This document shows positions 19,683 to 29,101 of a DNA stretch of 50,266 nucleotides, piece after piece (the stretch's first letter is position 1; each line of letters opens with the position of its first letter). The translations under genes and the position numbers were made by a program. The stretch comes from Planctomycetaceae bacterium (GTDB lineage: Bacteria > Planctomycetota > Planctomycetia > Pirellulales > Pirellulaceae): positions 1 through 50,266 of the forward strand of contig PAPJ01000051.1 of NCBI GenBank assembly GCA_002709045.1, written 5' to 3'. Under the pieces are notes generated by a model. That model was not told the origin of the DNA. It made no database searches and saw nothing but the letters and a program-made list of their open reading frames with translations.

Positions 19683-21044
19683 CTAGTGAATCTGACGGTT
19701 ATTGGCAGGGCGAGCCTCTCGCCACTGCTCATACTTTTCATTCAGTACGCGCTCAAACCTACGTCTTACAACTGCTGTTTGCCGAGTATCATCTTCAGCA
19801 TAAATAAGATGTTGTTCAAGAAGATCATTTTGAACATCAATGAGTATACCGTTGTCGTATAACTTATAGCGACGATCCTGAATAAATCGATGCAATGTGA
19901 ATTTATGTTTATCCCAACCGGGACGCGGATCATAATGATAAAATACCCAGGGACGCTCGGGACCCCGCCGGCCGAGCAGTTGATGATAGAAACTGATCCC
20001 ATCCAATCCGTATTTAACCGGAACCGGAGCACCTGCGGCCTCCAGAATCGTGGGTAAGAAATCGGTGGAGTCCACGAGTTTCTCGTTCACTGAACCAGCA
20101 GCAACCCGACCCTTCCAGCGCACATAAAGCGGAACATGTACACCGGCATCTATCGACAATCCCTTACCTCCCTGACTCAATCCCCACGCAGTTTCTGTTT
20201 CAATCTTTTGATTCGTTCCATTGTCACTATAAAAGATTAAAAGTGTATTTTCAGCGATACCTGCATCATCGATAGCAGCCACAATTCGCCCAAGGACCTT
20301 GTCAGTGTACTCAACCATATCTCCATAGAATCGATTCTCTTCATCAAATCGCTGGTCAGCTTCTTTCCATTCCGGTGAATCCGGAGTCGGGGAAAATGGA
20401 TTATGAGGCAAAGCCATCGGGTAATAGAGAAAAAAAGGTTTCTCATGCTTTTGACTGACATAGTCACAAATATAATCTGCCCAAATATCGGGCCCGTATT
20501 TACCTTTAGTCTTAGGGATATATTCTCCATTGAGATTAATTTTTGGATCCGGATACCGTGAGCCTTTATCTTCCGTGTGATGAGTATGCCACAAACAATA
20601 GTCATCGAATCCGGCTTTATCGACATGCATTCCCTTATCACGTCGTTTGTCAGCTCCCGGATAATCCGGCGGATCATAACTCTGAAGTTGCCATTTGCCT
20701 GCAATTGCCGTCTTGTATCCTGCATCCTGCATGTAATGCCCAAAGGTCTTTGCCTGAGGATCGAGAATCCCAAATGCGACCCAGTTACGATGATTGTAAA
20801 TACCAGTCATCAGCTGAATTCGTGTATTAGTACACAACGGCTGCGCATAAGCATGAGTGAATCGCATTCCGTCTTTCGCCAATTGCGTCATGACGGGCGT
20901 CTTATATTGCCTTCCGCCATAGTCTTCAACGCTATCAATTCCCAAGTCGTCAGCCATGATGAGAACGATATTAGGGGGCTGCGCTGCAAACAAGACGGTC
21001 GCTGAGGCAAGAAACAAAAAAGTAAACAATAGCTGCTTGATCAT
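19683..21044 (-). CDS. Sulfatase with unusual C-T-N-T-R signature
   Basis: A type I sulfatase of 453 aa, first in the tandem set of four. The signal peptide covers residues 1-20. [17 protein letters not shown] provides metal ligands (Asp32-Asp33). The sulfatase signature is C-T-N-T-R at 71-75, where the usual Pro (or Ala) of C-x-P-x-R is Asn. The codon is AAT, so one or two base changes separate it from Pro. The rest of the motif, [12 protein letters not shown], is normal, and [14 protein letters not shown] is intact. Whether the formylglycine-generating enzyme accepts it is uncertain, so activity may be low or absent. Homologues of this type usually act on sulfated polysaccharides. Promoter elements are likely in the 161-base gap shared with the divergent esterase, but I could not place them with confidence. 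Confidence 0.87.
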   Translation of the reverse strand: MIKQLLFTFLFLASATVLFAAQPPNIVLIMADDLGIDSVEDYGGRQYKTPVMTQLAKDGMRFTHAYAQPLCTNTRIQLMTGIYNHRNWVAFGILDPQAKTFGHYMQDAGYKTAIAGKWQLQSYDPPDYPGADKRRDKGMHVDKAGFDDYCLWHTHHTEDKGSRYPDPKINLNGEYIPKTKGKYGPDIWADYICDYVSQKHEKPFFLYYPMALPHNPFSPTPDSPEWKEADQRFDEENRFYGDMVEYTDKVLGRIVAAIDDAGIAENTLLIFYSDNGTNQKIETETAWGLSQGGKGLSIDAGVHVPLYVRWKGRVAAGSVNEKLVDSTDFLPTILEAAGAPVPVKYGLDGISFYHQLLGRRGPERPWVFYHYDPRPGWDKHKFTLHRFIQDRRYKLYDNGILIDVQNDLLEQHLIYAEDDTRQTAVVRRRFERVLNEKYEQWREARPANNRQIH

Positions 21045-21205
21045 TGGTTATTACCTGACACTCTTAAAGGAACCACATCCAACCTCCATCATAGCATCAC
21101 TTACTGAGAGGAATAATTAGACTACCGGTGAGTTCGAGTTCTCAACAACAAACCGCTATATTAAGAGTAATACGAACAACAAAGTTAAGCATTAGGGTGC
21201 CCGCG

Positions 21206-22150
21206 ATGAATCGACCAACATCTATTCTTGTACTGCTCTTGATCGCATCCCTTAGGCCCGCCACTGCTGAATCTAAAGAACCATTTGAAATAAGGCTTTG
21301 GGAAGCGGTGGCGCCCGGCAGTGAAGGTGTAAAAGATAAGGAAAAGGTGATCGAACGCGGGAATGGAATAACGCTGATAGACCGCAGCATTTCCGATACT
21401 CTGACGCCAACGATAACCGTTCACTTGCCAAAGAACACGGGACAGACGACAGCCGCCGTGATTATTGTGCCTGGGGGAGGTCTGACACGAACGGTAATTG
21501 ACAAAGAGGGCAACGAGTTGGCTCAACGGTTAGCACAATCAGGTGTCGCCGGCATTGTCCTGAAATTTCGCAATGCTCAGACGTCAACGACTTTCAATGG
21601 CATCAAAATAATGGAAGCCGATATTCGTCGCGCCCTCCGAACCACTCGATTCCATGCTGACAAATGGAACATTGCTCCTAAACGCATCGGTACGTTTGGT
21701 TTCTCTGCCGGCGGAATCGTTGCCGTCATTCCCCTGATCCACCTTGTTGGAGAACGACCTGAGGTTAAGGATTCTATCGATCGTCTTAGTAGTGAAGTTG
21801 CTTTCTTCGCAGGAGCTTATCCACTTCTTTCGATGCAGACTGAGGTGGCCGGAACTGGCTACCAGAAACTTCTCTTTGGTGAAAACCCAACTCAACAACA
21901 ATTAGACCGGTACTCCACGGAACGGCACATCAGGAAAAATATGCCGCCAGTATTCTTAGCGCATGCTTTAGATGACAAGGGAGTGCTGGCTGAAAACTCT
22001 TTGCGAATGGAAGCGGCCTGCAAAAAGGCTGATGTTCCCATCCGCACCTTTTTTCGGGAGACCGGTGGACACGGATATGGAATTCGCGATCTGGGAAATC
22101 CCATAAATCAATGGGTGGACAGTTTCATGATTTGGATCCGGGAACAATAG
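21206..22150 (+). CDS. Secreted alpha/beta-hydrolase (esterase-like)
   Basis: A secreted alpha/beta-hydrolase of 314 aa. I use the ATG at 21206, since it begins a signal peptide (MNRPTSILVLLLIASLRPAT); an in-frame GTG at 21128 would add a hydrophilic leader. The oxyanion loop VIIVPGGGL is followed by the nucleophile Ser167 in GTFGFSAGG. Acid and His residues are in AHALDDKGVL and TGGHGYGI. The pattern matches BD-FAE or acetylxylan-esterase-like enzymes, which remove acyl groups from sugars outside the cell. The substrate is unproven. It is divergent from the sulfatase operon and followed four bases later by a Gfo/Idh-like gene, probably co-transcribed. Confidence 0.82.
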   Translation: MNRPTSILVLLLIASLRPATAESKEPFEIRLWEAVAPGSEGVKDKEKVIERGNGITLIDRSISDTLTPTITVHLPKNTGQTTAAVIIVPGGGLTRTVIDKEGNELAQRLAQSGVAGIVLKFRNAQTSTTFNGIKIMEADIRRALRTTRFHADKWNIAPKRIGTFGFSAGGIVAVIPLIHLVGERPEVKDSIDRLSSEVAFFAGAYPLLSMQTEVAGTGYQKLLFGENPTQQQLDRYSTERHIRKNMPPVFLAHALDDKGVLAENSLRMEAACKKADVPIRTFFRETGGHGYGIRDLGNPINQWVDSFMIWIREQ

Positions 22151-22154
22151 CAAC

Positions 22155-23411
22155 ATGTTAAATCGACGAACTCTATTAAAAACTCTTTCTGCGTCATCGC
22201 TAACACTACTCACACCTCCTTTACCTGGTGCTCCTCGACGCAAAGTTCTACGCGTCGCAGGAATCGGCACTCAGTATTTCCGCCTTTCACATTGTGATGT
22301 CATTTTCACCAAGATCATGGAAGGTTGGGATCATTTGGGGTTAAATGGCCCCCAACTCGAACTGGTGTCTATGTATGTAGAGCAAAAAACAGAGAATGAC
22401 ATTTCTGTGGCGAAAAGCAAAACAAACAATGTCCCGATATATGACAGTATTGAAGAGGCTCTGACCTGCGGTACAGACAAATTGAAATGTGATGCTGTAT
22501 TGAGTATTGCTGAGCACGGAAATTATGAAGTCGACCCGACTACCCATCAGCGTAAATATCCACGGCGACGGTTCTTTGATGCTATTGCTGATGTTTTTGA
22601 AAAGACCGGAAAGGTTGTGCCTGTTTTCAATGACAAGCACCTTAGTTGGAACTGGAGAGATGCCAAAGCAATGTACGACCGCGCGCGGAAAATGAAAATA
22701 CCTATGCAGGCAGGTTCTTCGCTCCCATTCACCTGGCGGTATCCAAATACAATCATCCCTGTGGGCGCTAAGATCAAAACCGTTACGGGCGTGGCGTTTG
22801 GCGGGCTCGAATCATATGGTTTCCATGCTCTGGAAACCATTCAATGCCTGATGGAACGTCGTCAAGGTGGTGAAACCGGAATCAAAAGTGTACAGGCCTA
22901 TCCCTATGAGCAAATGTGGGAAGCGGAAAAAGCCGGTCGCTGGAATCGTGAGGCCGTTGTCACCGCACTTCAAGCGGCAGGCAAATCAGCTGACAATCTG
23001 GAAGAACGGTTACGCACAGAAGATAGCTCCATCTACGTAATTGACTATCTCGATGGAACAAAGGCCGTTTGCTGTATGTTTAATGGCATTACTGATGAGA
23101 TGTCCGTAGCTGTGGAATTTGAAAACAATAAAAAACTTCTCGGCCAGTGGTTCAAGATGGAACTAGTCTATCCCTTCCGCCACTTTGAACAGTTGGTGCG
23201 GGGCATCGATGATTTCTTTCATTCAGGAAAAGAAAATACTCCTTTAGAACGTACTCTATTAACGACGGGGATTTTGAACCGCGCCGTTAGCAGCCACTTT
23301 GCCGGCGGGAAGAAATATATAACCCCGGAATTGGCCATTCAATACCGTCCGGGAAAATGGCACTTCGCTAATCAGTTTGAAGAAAATTTCCCGGAGCCTG
23401 TTGAGTACTGA
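22155..23411 (+). CDS. Exported Gfo/Idh/MocA-like protein with degenerate motifs
   Basis: A protein of 418 aa beginning LNRRTLLKTLSASSLTLL, a Tat-like signal. The opening strand VLRVAGIGTQYFRLSHCDV and following alpha/beta pattern recall the Rossmann domain of Gfo/Idh/MocA oxidoreductases, but the GxGxxG dinucleotide motif is not intact and no EKP motif is seen; a FNDKHLSWNW segment is in the corresponding region. A C-terminal beta domain carries LEERLRTEDSSIYVIDYLDG. It may no longer bind NAD(P). I do not recognise its substrate. It sits four bases after the esterase gene and probably shares its operon and job. Family assignment is moderate, activity unknown. Confidence 0.6.
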   Translation: MLNRRTLLKTLSASSLTLLTPPLPGAPRRKVLRVAGIGTQYFRLSHCDVIFTKIMEGWDHLGLNGPQLELVSMYVEQKTENDISVAKSKTNNVPIYDSIEEALTCGTDKLKCDAVLSIAEHGNYEVDPTTHQRKYPRRRFFDAIADVFEKTGKVVPVFNDKHLSWNWRDAKAMYDRARKMKIPMQAGSSLPFTWRYPNTIIPVGAKIKTVTGVAFGGLESYGFHALETIQCLMERRQGGETGIKSVQAYPYEQMWEAEKAGRWNREAVVTALQAAGKSADNLEERLRTEDSSIYVIDYLDGTKAVCCMFNGITDEMSVAVEFENNKKLLGQWFKMELVYPFRHFEQLVRGIDDFFHSGKENTPLERTLLTTGILNRAVSSHFAGGKKYITPELAIQYRPGKWHFANQFEENFPEPVEY

Positions 23412-23488
23412 CAAATCTGTTCCGGAAAACAGGGGCTTATTATTTGGATGAACTGCTGCATAACGGTACTATTCGCAGCGGCCAGCTA

Positions 23489-24916
23489 TTAAACGTCATA
23501 TAACGCTTCTATCGGTTTTCCAGTCGTCACCGGCAAAGGCCGGTCAAGCGGATCGGTAAAATGAGTATCGACAGGAATTCCTAAGGCATTAAACACGGTG
23601 GCTGTTAGATCCCACGGTGCGTACCTGTCCGTTACAACTTCCCCCCCAAGTCTATCGGTCGCCCCAATCACCGCTCCGCGTTTTACACCGGCTCCAGCTA
23701 AGGCGATCGAATAGGCATTGGCCCAATGTTTCCGGCCGGCATTATTTCCGGGAAAGTTAGGTTCCCGGGCAATCAAGGGAGCCCGACCGAACTCACTCAT
23801 AATAATGACGAGCGTTGAATCCAACAGTCCCCGATTATCCATATCATTAATCAGTGTAGTAACGGTCCTATCAAAACGAGGGACCAGATACTTATGCAAC
23901 GCATTAAAAATATCATTATGCGTATCCCAGCCGTATTCTTCAATTTCATCCGGGGCCCCATCCTGCCCACGATTGGTGTGATTAAAAATAACATTCACAT
24001 AAGGCACACCAGCTTCAATCAGGCGGCGACCTAACAAACAGGACTGTCCACTGCGGTAGGTTCCGTAAGCTTCCCGCATCCTGCCCGACTCCTGGCCTAA
24101 ATCAAAGGCTGAAATAATCTCGGGCGATGAAAGCATTTCCACTGCTTCGCCATATAACCTTTCTGTTTCTTTGACTTTCTGTGATTCACCAAGCACGTTA
24201 TTGCGTAGGTTCAGCCGGTCCCGCAATCTTAAACGCTCACGCATTTGTGTCTCAGCCAGCACTGTTTTGTGAGAAAGACCGGGTATCGCAATTTCATCAT
24301 CACTGGGGTCGTGTACAAACAACGGATCGTGACTCTTTCCCAGCAGACCGCCATATTGCCCGGGCCCCGGTTCCAGCGGTACTAAAGCCGGCCCATTCAC
24401 ATAAACCGACGAATAAGGAAACTGGCTATCAACTGGTAAATATTTCAGAATCGATCCAATCGCCGGCATGTCACTCGGGCGAGGAGGGGGGTTGGAACTT
24501 AGCCGCGTATGGTATCGTCCGGTAAACGAAAGATAAGCAGCGCTACCGTGGTCTAAATCAGCATGTGCCATGCTTCGCACGACTGTAAACTTGTCAGCAA
24601 TGGACGCCAAGCCTGGCATGTCCTCTGTGAAATGCACACCCGTAACGGCCGTTTGTATGGGTTGAAAAATACTTCGCACATGATCGGGAGCATGTGGTTT
24701 GGGATCCCACATATCGATCTGGCTTTGTCCGCCATGAGCAAAGATTGTAAGGACGCTTTTAGCTTTACCAAATCCTGCATAACGTTTGGCTCCTTCAACC
24801 GCGTTTAACGGCGATTGCTTAAGTCCTGCCAGGCTCAGCATCGACGTACTAGCAAGGGCGAGCGTCTGTCGTCGATTAATACGAGCATTAGGATGTGGTT
24901 CAGTGAACGAAAGCAT
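23489..24916 (-). CDS. DUF1501 protein with altered signature (GRKH)
   Basis: A DUF1501 protein of 475 aa from the ATG at 24916 (a GTG at 24937 is in frame). The Tat-like signal is INRRQTLALASTSMLSLAGL. The family motifs are present but altered: SEFGRAPLI has Ala where the other six copies in this window have Thr, and GRKHWANAY has Lys where the other six have Asp (GRDH). The other landmarks, AHGGQSQIDMWDPKPHAPD and the LGRRLIEAGVPYVNV segment, are normal. If the Asp is a metal or catalytic residue, this copy may have lost or changed activity. It is divergent from an MFS carrier at 25029 and has no PSD1 partner. It converges with the Gfo/Idh-like gene across a 77-base gap that holds a weak hairpin (23417-23432) but no clear T-run. 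Confidence 0.88.
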   Translation of the reverse strand: MLSFTEPHPNARINRRQTLALASTSMLSLAGLKQSPLNAVEGAKRYAGFGKAKSVLTIFAHGGQSQIDMWDPKPHAPDHVRSIFQPIQTAVTGVHFTEDMPGLASIADKFTVVRSMAHADLDHGSAAYLSFTGRYHTRLSSNPPPRPSDMPAIGSILKYLPVDSQFPYSSVYVNGPALVPLEPGPGQYGGLLGKSHDPLFVHDPSDDEIAIPGLSHKTVLAETQMRERLRLRDRLNLRNNVLGESQKVKETERLYGEAVEMLSSPEIISAFDLGQESGRMREAYGTYRSGQSCLLGRRLIEAGVPYVNVIFNHTNRGQDGAPDEIEEYGWDTHNDIFNALHKYLVPRFDRTVTTLINDMDNRGLLDSTLVIIMSEFGRAPLIAREPNFPGNNAGRKHWANAYSIALAGAGVKRGAVIGATDRLGGEVVTDRYAPWDLTATVFNALGIPVDTHFTDPLDRPLPVTTGKPIEALYDV

Positions 24917-25028
24917 ACCCTTGTTATAGCAGGACACACCAATAAGCAGAAAGGGAAGTTATTTTAGACCTGAAAATCAATTTAGCTCCAACTACGATTC
25001 TTATTATTCCGATACAATACGAAACTTA

Positions 25029-26360
25029 ATGATCAAAACCTCGCAATCCTTAAACAACTTGAATTCTCCGGAACTACCTGCATTCGAACCATCTACACCT
25101 CGCATTCATCGCGGCTGGTGGGTACTGCTAATTGCGTTTTCAACAATCTACATGTCCAGTCCCGGACAATCTCACTCAATCGGTGTATTTCGTGCCGAAA
25201 TGATTGACTCCATTGGCATCCTCGACACGGATTATATGCTGGCATACATGTTTGCTACGATTTTTAGTGGATTAGCAATACCGCTGGTCGGTCCCTACGT
25301 CGACAAATATGGTGCCCGAATATTCCTGCCAATCACCTCCATTTGTCTGGTAGCAACCTGTGTCTATATGTCTTACGTACAACACATCACATCACTTTAT
25401 TTAGGGCTGTCTCTTTTGCGGATTTTCGGCCAGGGATTAATGTGTCTGCTGGGAGCCTGGCTGGTAGGTGAATGGTTTGAACAACGCCGCGGGTTTGCGA
25501 TGGGAGTGATTGGGATTGGTGGAGCATTAAGTGTGGCAACCGTGCCGATTGCCAATGCCTGGCTAATCGAAGCAAATGGCTGGCAGGACACATGGCTATG
25601 CCACGCCTGGGTTCTGGTCATTGCCTTCATTATTCCACCTTACCTGCTTATAAGAAATCGACCGGAACCGGAAGGGTTGTTCCCGGACTGCCGCTTTAGG
25701 CCAACTGAACAAGCAACGACGAAAAAGACCGAATACTCACCTCATATCACCCGCGATAACTGGGAACGACGCGAGGCCCTCCGCAATAGCACTTTTTGGA
25801 AACTAGTACTTTGCTGGGCTTCAACTTCTCTAGTGGGCACGGGTATCGTCATCTATCAAAAGAAAATCTTTCAGTCGGTGGGCGTACCTGACAATCAACC
25901 ATATTACATTCTGGCCCTGCAGGCCTGCGTCGCCATCGGAACATGTTTGACAGCAGGCCATTTAACGACTCGCATTCAGGCGCGCTATCTAATGGCAACG
26001 GCGATGTTCTTACTGAGCGGAGCCATGCTCTTACTTCTCACCATGACAGAACCCTGGATGGCTGTAATTGTAGCTGTCTTGCTGGGAACTCAGGGAGGCA
26101 TCATTCGCACCGTCGGCAGTGTCGTCTGGGTCAATTACTACGGTCGTAAAAATCAGGGAGCGATCAGCGGATCAGCCCTTAGCCTAGCAGTTATCGGCTC
26201 CGCTCTGGGCCCGCTGCCATTAGCAATGTCCAGTGATTTTCTGGGTTCCACAACTCCCGCTCTGGTTAGTTTCTTTATTCTACCACTGGTGGCTGGCTTA
26301 TTAGTTTTGACAGCCCAACCTCCTAAAAGAACAATCATAGAAAGCCCGGCAGAAAACTAA
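25029..26360 (+). CDS. MFS transporter
   Basis: A major facilitator superfamily carrier of 443 aa with about twelve hydrophobic segments in two halves. The N-terminus HRGWWVLLIAFSTIYMSSPGQ leads into the first helix. Further landmarks are a loop VGPYVDKYGAR of the conserved MFS A-motif type and a long central cytoplasmic loop (about residues 210-245). The layout resembles OFA or monocarboxylate-type permeases, so an organic acid is a possible substrate, but this cannot be shown. It is divergent from a DUF1501 gene; the 112-base gap should hold its promoter. A GTG-started zinc-ribbon gene follows 41 bases downstream. Confidence 0.85.
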   Translation: MIKTSQSLNNLNSPELPAFEPSTPRIHRGWWVLLIAFSTIYMSSPGQSHSIGVFRAEMIDSIGILDTDYMLAYMFATIFSGLAIPLVGPYVDKYGARIFLPITSICLVATCVYMSYVQHITSLYLGLSLLRIFGQGLMCLLGAWLVGEWFEQRRGFAMGVIGIGGALSVATVPIANAWLIEANGWQDTWLCHAWVLVIAFIIPPYLLIRNRPEPEGLFPDCRFRPTEQATTKKTEYSPHITRDNWERREALRNSTFWKLVLCWASTSLVGTGIVIYQKKIFQSVGVPDNQPYYILALQACVAIGTCLTAGHLTTRIQARYLMATAMFLLSGAMLLLLTMTEPWMAVIVAVLLGTQGGIIRTVGSVVWVNYYGRKNQGAISGSALSLAVIGSALGPLPLAMSSDFLGSTTPALVSFFILPLVAGLLVLTAQPPKRTIIESPAEN

Positions 26361-26401
26361 CCGGGGTTAATTTTATTTTAGACTTTTGAAAAGCCGATAT
26401 T

Positions 26402-26788
26402 GTGTCCGCTATCCCAACTTTGAATTGCCCGTACTGCAATCAACAAATGCAATACAGACCTGAATTGGCAGGCCAGGATGCAGCCTGCCCAACCTGCGGC
26501 AAGATCTTTAACGTACCCGTTCTGCAACAAGAGCGTCAGGCGGCGATACCGATTGGTGATTCCGTGCATGAAGGATTCTCAGCCGAAAATTCATTACGGG
26601 GCGGGCAAGCCAGTCCGTTTGAGATCAGCCGAACTCAGCTTAAGCCGTTACCACCTGAATATGCCCATTTAAGAAAAGATGCCACTGGCGTACACAACCG
26701 GAAGATATTTTGGGTTTGCATGCTGACACTTATCTCCTTGATAGGCTATGGAGTTTCGATCATTCTTTCCGTGCTGGCCAAAACTTAG
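26402..26788 (+). CDS. Small zinc-ribbon protein with C-terminal membrane helix
   Basis: A 128-aa protein. A zinc ribbon at the N-terminus has CPYC (about residues 9-12) and CPTC (about 29-32), which can bind one zinc ion. A loose linker follows, then one transmembrane helix near the C-terminus (about 104-125, [20 protein letters not shown]). This layout is common in planctomycete proteins of unknown role. The start is a GTG; the first ATG lies inside the zinc ribbon, so it is unlikely. No clear ribosome binding site is visible, so the start is less certain. The stop overlaps by four bases (TTAG) the stop of the converging symporter gene. The 41-base gap from the MFS gene allows co-transcription. 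Confidence 0.65.
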   Translation: MSAIPTLNCPYCNQQMQYRPELAGQDAACPTCGKIFNVPVLQQERQAAIPIGDSVHEGFSAENSLRGGQASPFEISRTQLKPLPPEYAHLRKDATGVHNRKIFWVCMLTLISLIGYGVSIILSVLAKT

Positions 26789-28566
26789 TGATCAATCGCC
26801 TGGCCTGAACCGCTTGGAATATGGATCTCTTCGACCATCTGCTGCACTTCCGGGGGAGGAGCCGGACTAAAGGCATTCACCGTGAACGAAACAGCGAAAT
26901 TGATCAACATACCAATCGTCCCAATTCCTTCCGGGGAAATCCCCAGAAGATGGTCGGCTGGATCACCACCAAGGAATTGAAAGTAAATGATATAGCTCAG
27001 AGTAAAACCAATGCCGCTTACCATACCAGCAATCGCTCCCTCACGACTCATACTTTTCGAAAAGATGCCAATCAACAGGGTGGGGAAGAAGGATGATGCT
27101 GCCAAACCAAAGGCAAATGCAACAGTCTTAGCAATAAAGGCCGACGGCGGATAAATGCCAAAATACGCAGCAACCACGAGCGAAACGAATGACGCAACAC
27201 GAGCCCACGCAACTTCCTCTTTATCCGTCAATTCTGGCTTTAATATCTTCTTTAATAAGTCATGGGAAATCGAGGTTGAGAGCACCAGCAACAATCCGGC
27301 TGCTGTTGAAAGTGCTGCAGCAATACAACCGGCCATCAACAAGGCAATCGCCCAGGGAGGGACATCTGACATATAGGGATTTGCCATCACCATAATATCC
27401 GCTCCAAAGCTCAACTCATTGGGATCTGCAATAGCGTCCTTATCCTCTTTCAAAGCAGCCAGCTTTGCATCCTCTGACGGTGCAATTCGCAGTTCACCTG
27501 CCGATGTCCGGTAGGCCAACGGGCCAGTGTATTGAATGATCCCATCACTATTTTTGTCAGCAAACTCCATTTGGCCGCTGTCTTCGAAACGGGCAAACCA
27601 ATCCGGGGTTTCGGTATATTCAATTCCATTAAGCTGACTAATCAAATTCACTCGGGAAAAAGCTCCGATTGTCGGCGCGGTCAAATAAATCACTGCAATG
27701 AATGCCAACGTCCAGCATGCAGATTTACGAACAGCTTTCACATTTTTGACGGTAAAGACCCGTACAATCACGTGCGGTAAACCTGCCGTACCGCACATCA
27801 ACGCAGCGGTAATGCAGAACATATCCACCATGGTCATACTGCCATCGGTGTATTTTGAAAATCCAAGTTCCTGATTAATATTGTTTAGTTTCTCAAGAAA
27901 GGGCAGGGGATCGCCATCAGCAATATATTCTCCCACAAAGCCCAGTTGAGGAACAAAATTACCGGTCAGTGTGATCGCGATATAAAAAGCCGGGATTGTA
28001 TAGGCAAAAGCCATAACGCAATACTGAGCGACCTGGGTGTATGTAATACCTTTCATACCCCCCATGCCGGCGTAAACGAAGACGATCAATGCGCCAATGA
28101 TTACGCCTTGCCATATCTGAATTCCGAACAACTGCGAAAAAACGACCCCAACACCTCGCATCTGTCCCATGATGTAAGTCATACAAATAAATACAGCGCA
28201 TAGTACAGCGACAAATCTGGCCAACTTAGAGTAGTAACGATCTCCGATAAAGTCCGGAACCGTCGCTTTACCAAACTTGCGTAGATACGGAACCATCAGG
28301 ATCGTGAGCAATACAAAGCCACCCGTCCAGCCCATCAGAAATCGCGAACCAGCATACCCACCAAGTGCCAATGCTCCTGCCATAGAAATAAACGTCGCGG
28401 CCGACATCGAATCTGCGGCTGTTGCCATTCCATTCGCCAGAGGTGAAACACCTCCGCCAGCAGTGTAATACTCTTTGGTAGAACTGGCACGGGATTTTAA
28501 TGCAATCCCGATATACAAGACGAAAGAAAGGCCGATAAAAATATAATTAAGATTGTCCTGATCCAT
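26785..28566 (-). CDS. Sodium:solute symporter (SSS, VC_2705-like), large subunit
   Basis: A sodium:solute symporter of 593 aa with about thirteen membrane segments. Landmarks are [20 protein letters not shown] near residues 33-52, [21 protein letters not shown], and a later [20 protein letters not shown] core. The family couples sodium to uptake of organic acids such as acetate, or other solutes. A soluble insertion with [10 protein letters not shown], about residues 310-400, lies between helices. The gene follows, after eleven bases, the DUF4212 small subunit, the known two-subunit arrangement of the VC_2705 subfamily. The true substrate is unknown; acetate-like acids are a guess from the family. 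Confidence 0.88.
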   Translation of the reverse strand: MDQDNLNYIFIGLSFVLYIGIALKSRASSTKEYYTAGGGVSPLANGMATAADSMSAATFISMAGALALGGYAGSRFLMGWTGGFVLLTILMVPYLRKFGKATVPDFIGDRYYSKLARFVAVLCAVFICMTYIMGQMRGVGVVFSQLFGIQIWQGVIIGALIVFVYAGMGGMKGITYTQVAQYCVMAFAYTIPAFYIAITLTGNFVPQLGFVGEYIADGDPLPFLEKLNNINQELGFSKYTDGSMTMVDMFCITAALMCGTAGLPHVIVRVFTVKNVKAVRKSACWTLAFIAVIYLTAPTIGAFSRVNLISQLNGIEYTETPDWFARFEDSGQMEFADKNSDGIIQYTGPLAYRTSAGELRIAPSEDAKLAALKEDKDAIADPNELSFGADIMVMANPYMSDVPPWAIALLMAGCIAAALSTAAGLLLVLSTSISHDLLKKILKPELTDKEEVAWARVASFVSLVVAAYFGIYPPSAFIAKTVAFAFGLAASSFFPTLLIGIFSKSMSREGAIAGMVSGIGFTLSYIIYFQFLGGDPADHLLGISPEGIGTIGMLINFAVSFTVNAFSPAPPPEVQQMVEEIHIPSGSGQAIDH

Positions 28567-28577
28567 ACTAAGACCCC

Positions 28578-28841
28578 TTACTCTTCGCCATAACCATGTT
28601 TTTTATCTAAACGCTGCATGCGAACAGCATAGATGACAAGCAAAGCCACAAAGCAGATGATCGATCCTTGCTGTGCCATCCAAAATCCGAATTTGGCATT
28701 ACCAATCATGGGCATATTAGCATCCATCCAGGAACGCAGCAGAATACTGCAGCCAAAGCTTACGAATGCCCAAACACCAAGTAGCGTCAGCGTTAGTTTA
28801 AGACAAGCGATCCGATGAGACCGGGCAGATGGTTTTTCCAT
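28578..28841 (-). CDS. DUF4212 small subunit of sodium:solute symporter
   Basis: A small membrane protein of 87 aa with two transmembrane helices ([20 protein letters not shown] and [17 protein letters not shown]). FGFWMAQQG between them is the landmark of DUF4212, the small subunit usually encoded just before an SSS-family symporter. It ends eleven bases ahead of the symporter gene, so the two are surely translated together. It should sit in the inner membrane and assist the large subunit. The final tail ([11 protein letters not shown]) is charged and cytoplasmic. Confidence 0.9.
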   Translation of the reverse strand: MEKPSARSHRIACLKLTLTLLGVWAFVSFGCSILLRSWMDANMPMIGNAKFGFWMAQQGSIICFVALLVIYAVRMQRLDKKHGYGEE

Positions 28842-28920
28842 AACCAGTACATTCCAAATGAAGAGTCGTTAAATTGTGTCAAAAAAACAGGAGCTCTCGT
28901 AATTCTAAAGCAAATCCGCT

Positions 28921-29085
28921 CTAAAACGTGTTCTCCGAATCATAATCTTTGTAGCGTATATCATGCATCCGTTGTTTACGATCTCTTAATTGCCTGCGTC
29001 GATGTTGTAATACGAAATGTTGCAACACCAGCAATAACACCACCAAGAAACCGATAATGGCTCCACCGATCAGCGTCGTGCCCAC
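28921..29085 (-). CDS. Small single-helix membrane protein, unknown
   Basis: A short gene of 54 aa starting at GTG 29085, with AAGGGG seven bases upstream, just after the stop of the short-chain dehydrogenase gene. One transmembrane helix (about residues 5-27, IGGAIIGFLVVLLLVLQHFV) is followed by a basic, Arg/Lys-rich tail (HRRRQLRDRKQRMHD). The orientation suggests a single anchor with the tail in the cytoplasm. The longer reading frame upstream would overlap the dehydrogenase coding sequence by over 130 bases and is not credible. I do not recognise a family. It is real only if expressed; its tight position behind the dehydrogenase and good ribosome binding site favour that. Confidence 0.5.
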   Translation of the reverse strand: MGTTLIGGAIIGFLVVLLLVLQHFVLQHRRRQLRDRKQRMHDIRYKDYDSENTF

Positions 29086-29101
29086 AGATAGCCCCTTTTG
29101 C

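Noticed and set aside
21128..22150. An early GTG start for the esterase gene
   Set aside because: The ATG at 21206 begins a good signal peptide, and the upstream part looks non-coding.
23417..23432. A terminator hairpin between the Gfo/Idh-like and DUF1501 genes
   Set aside because: The stem has only five pairs and no T-run in either direction.
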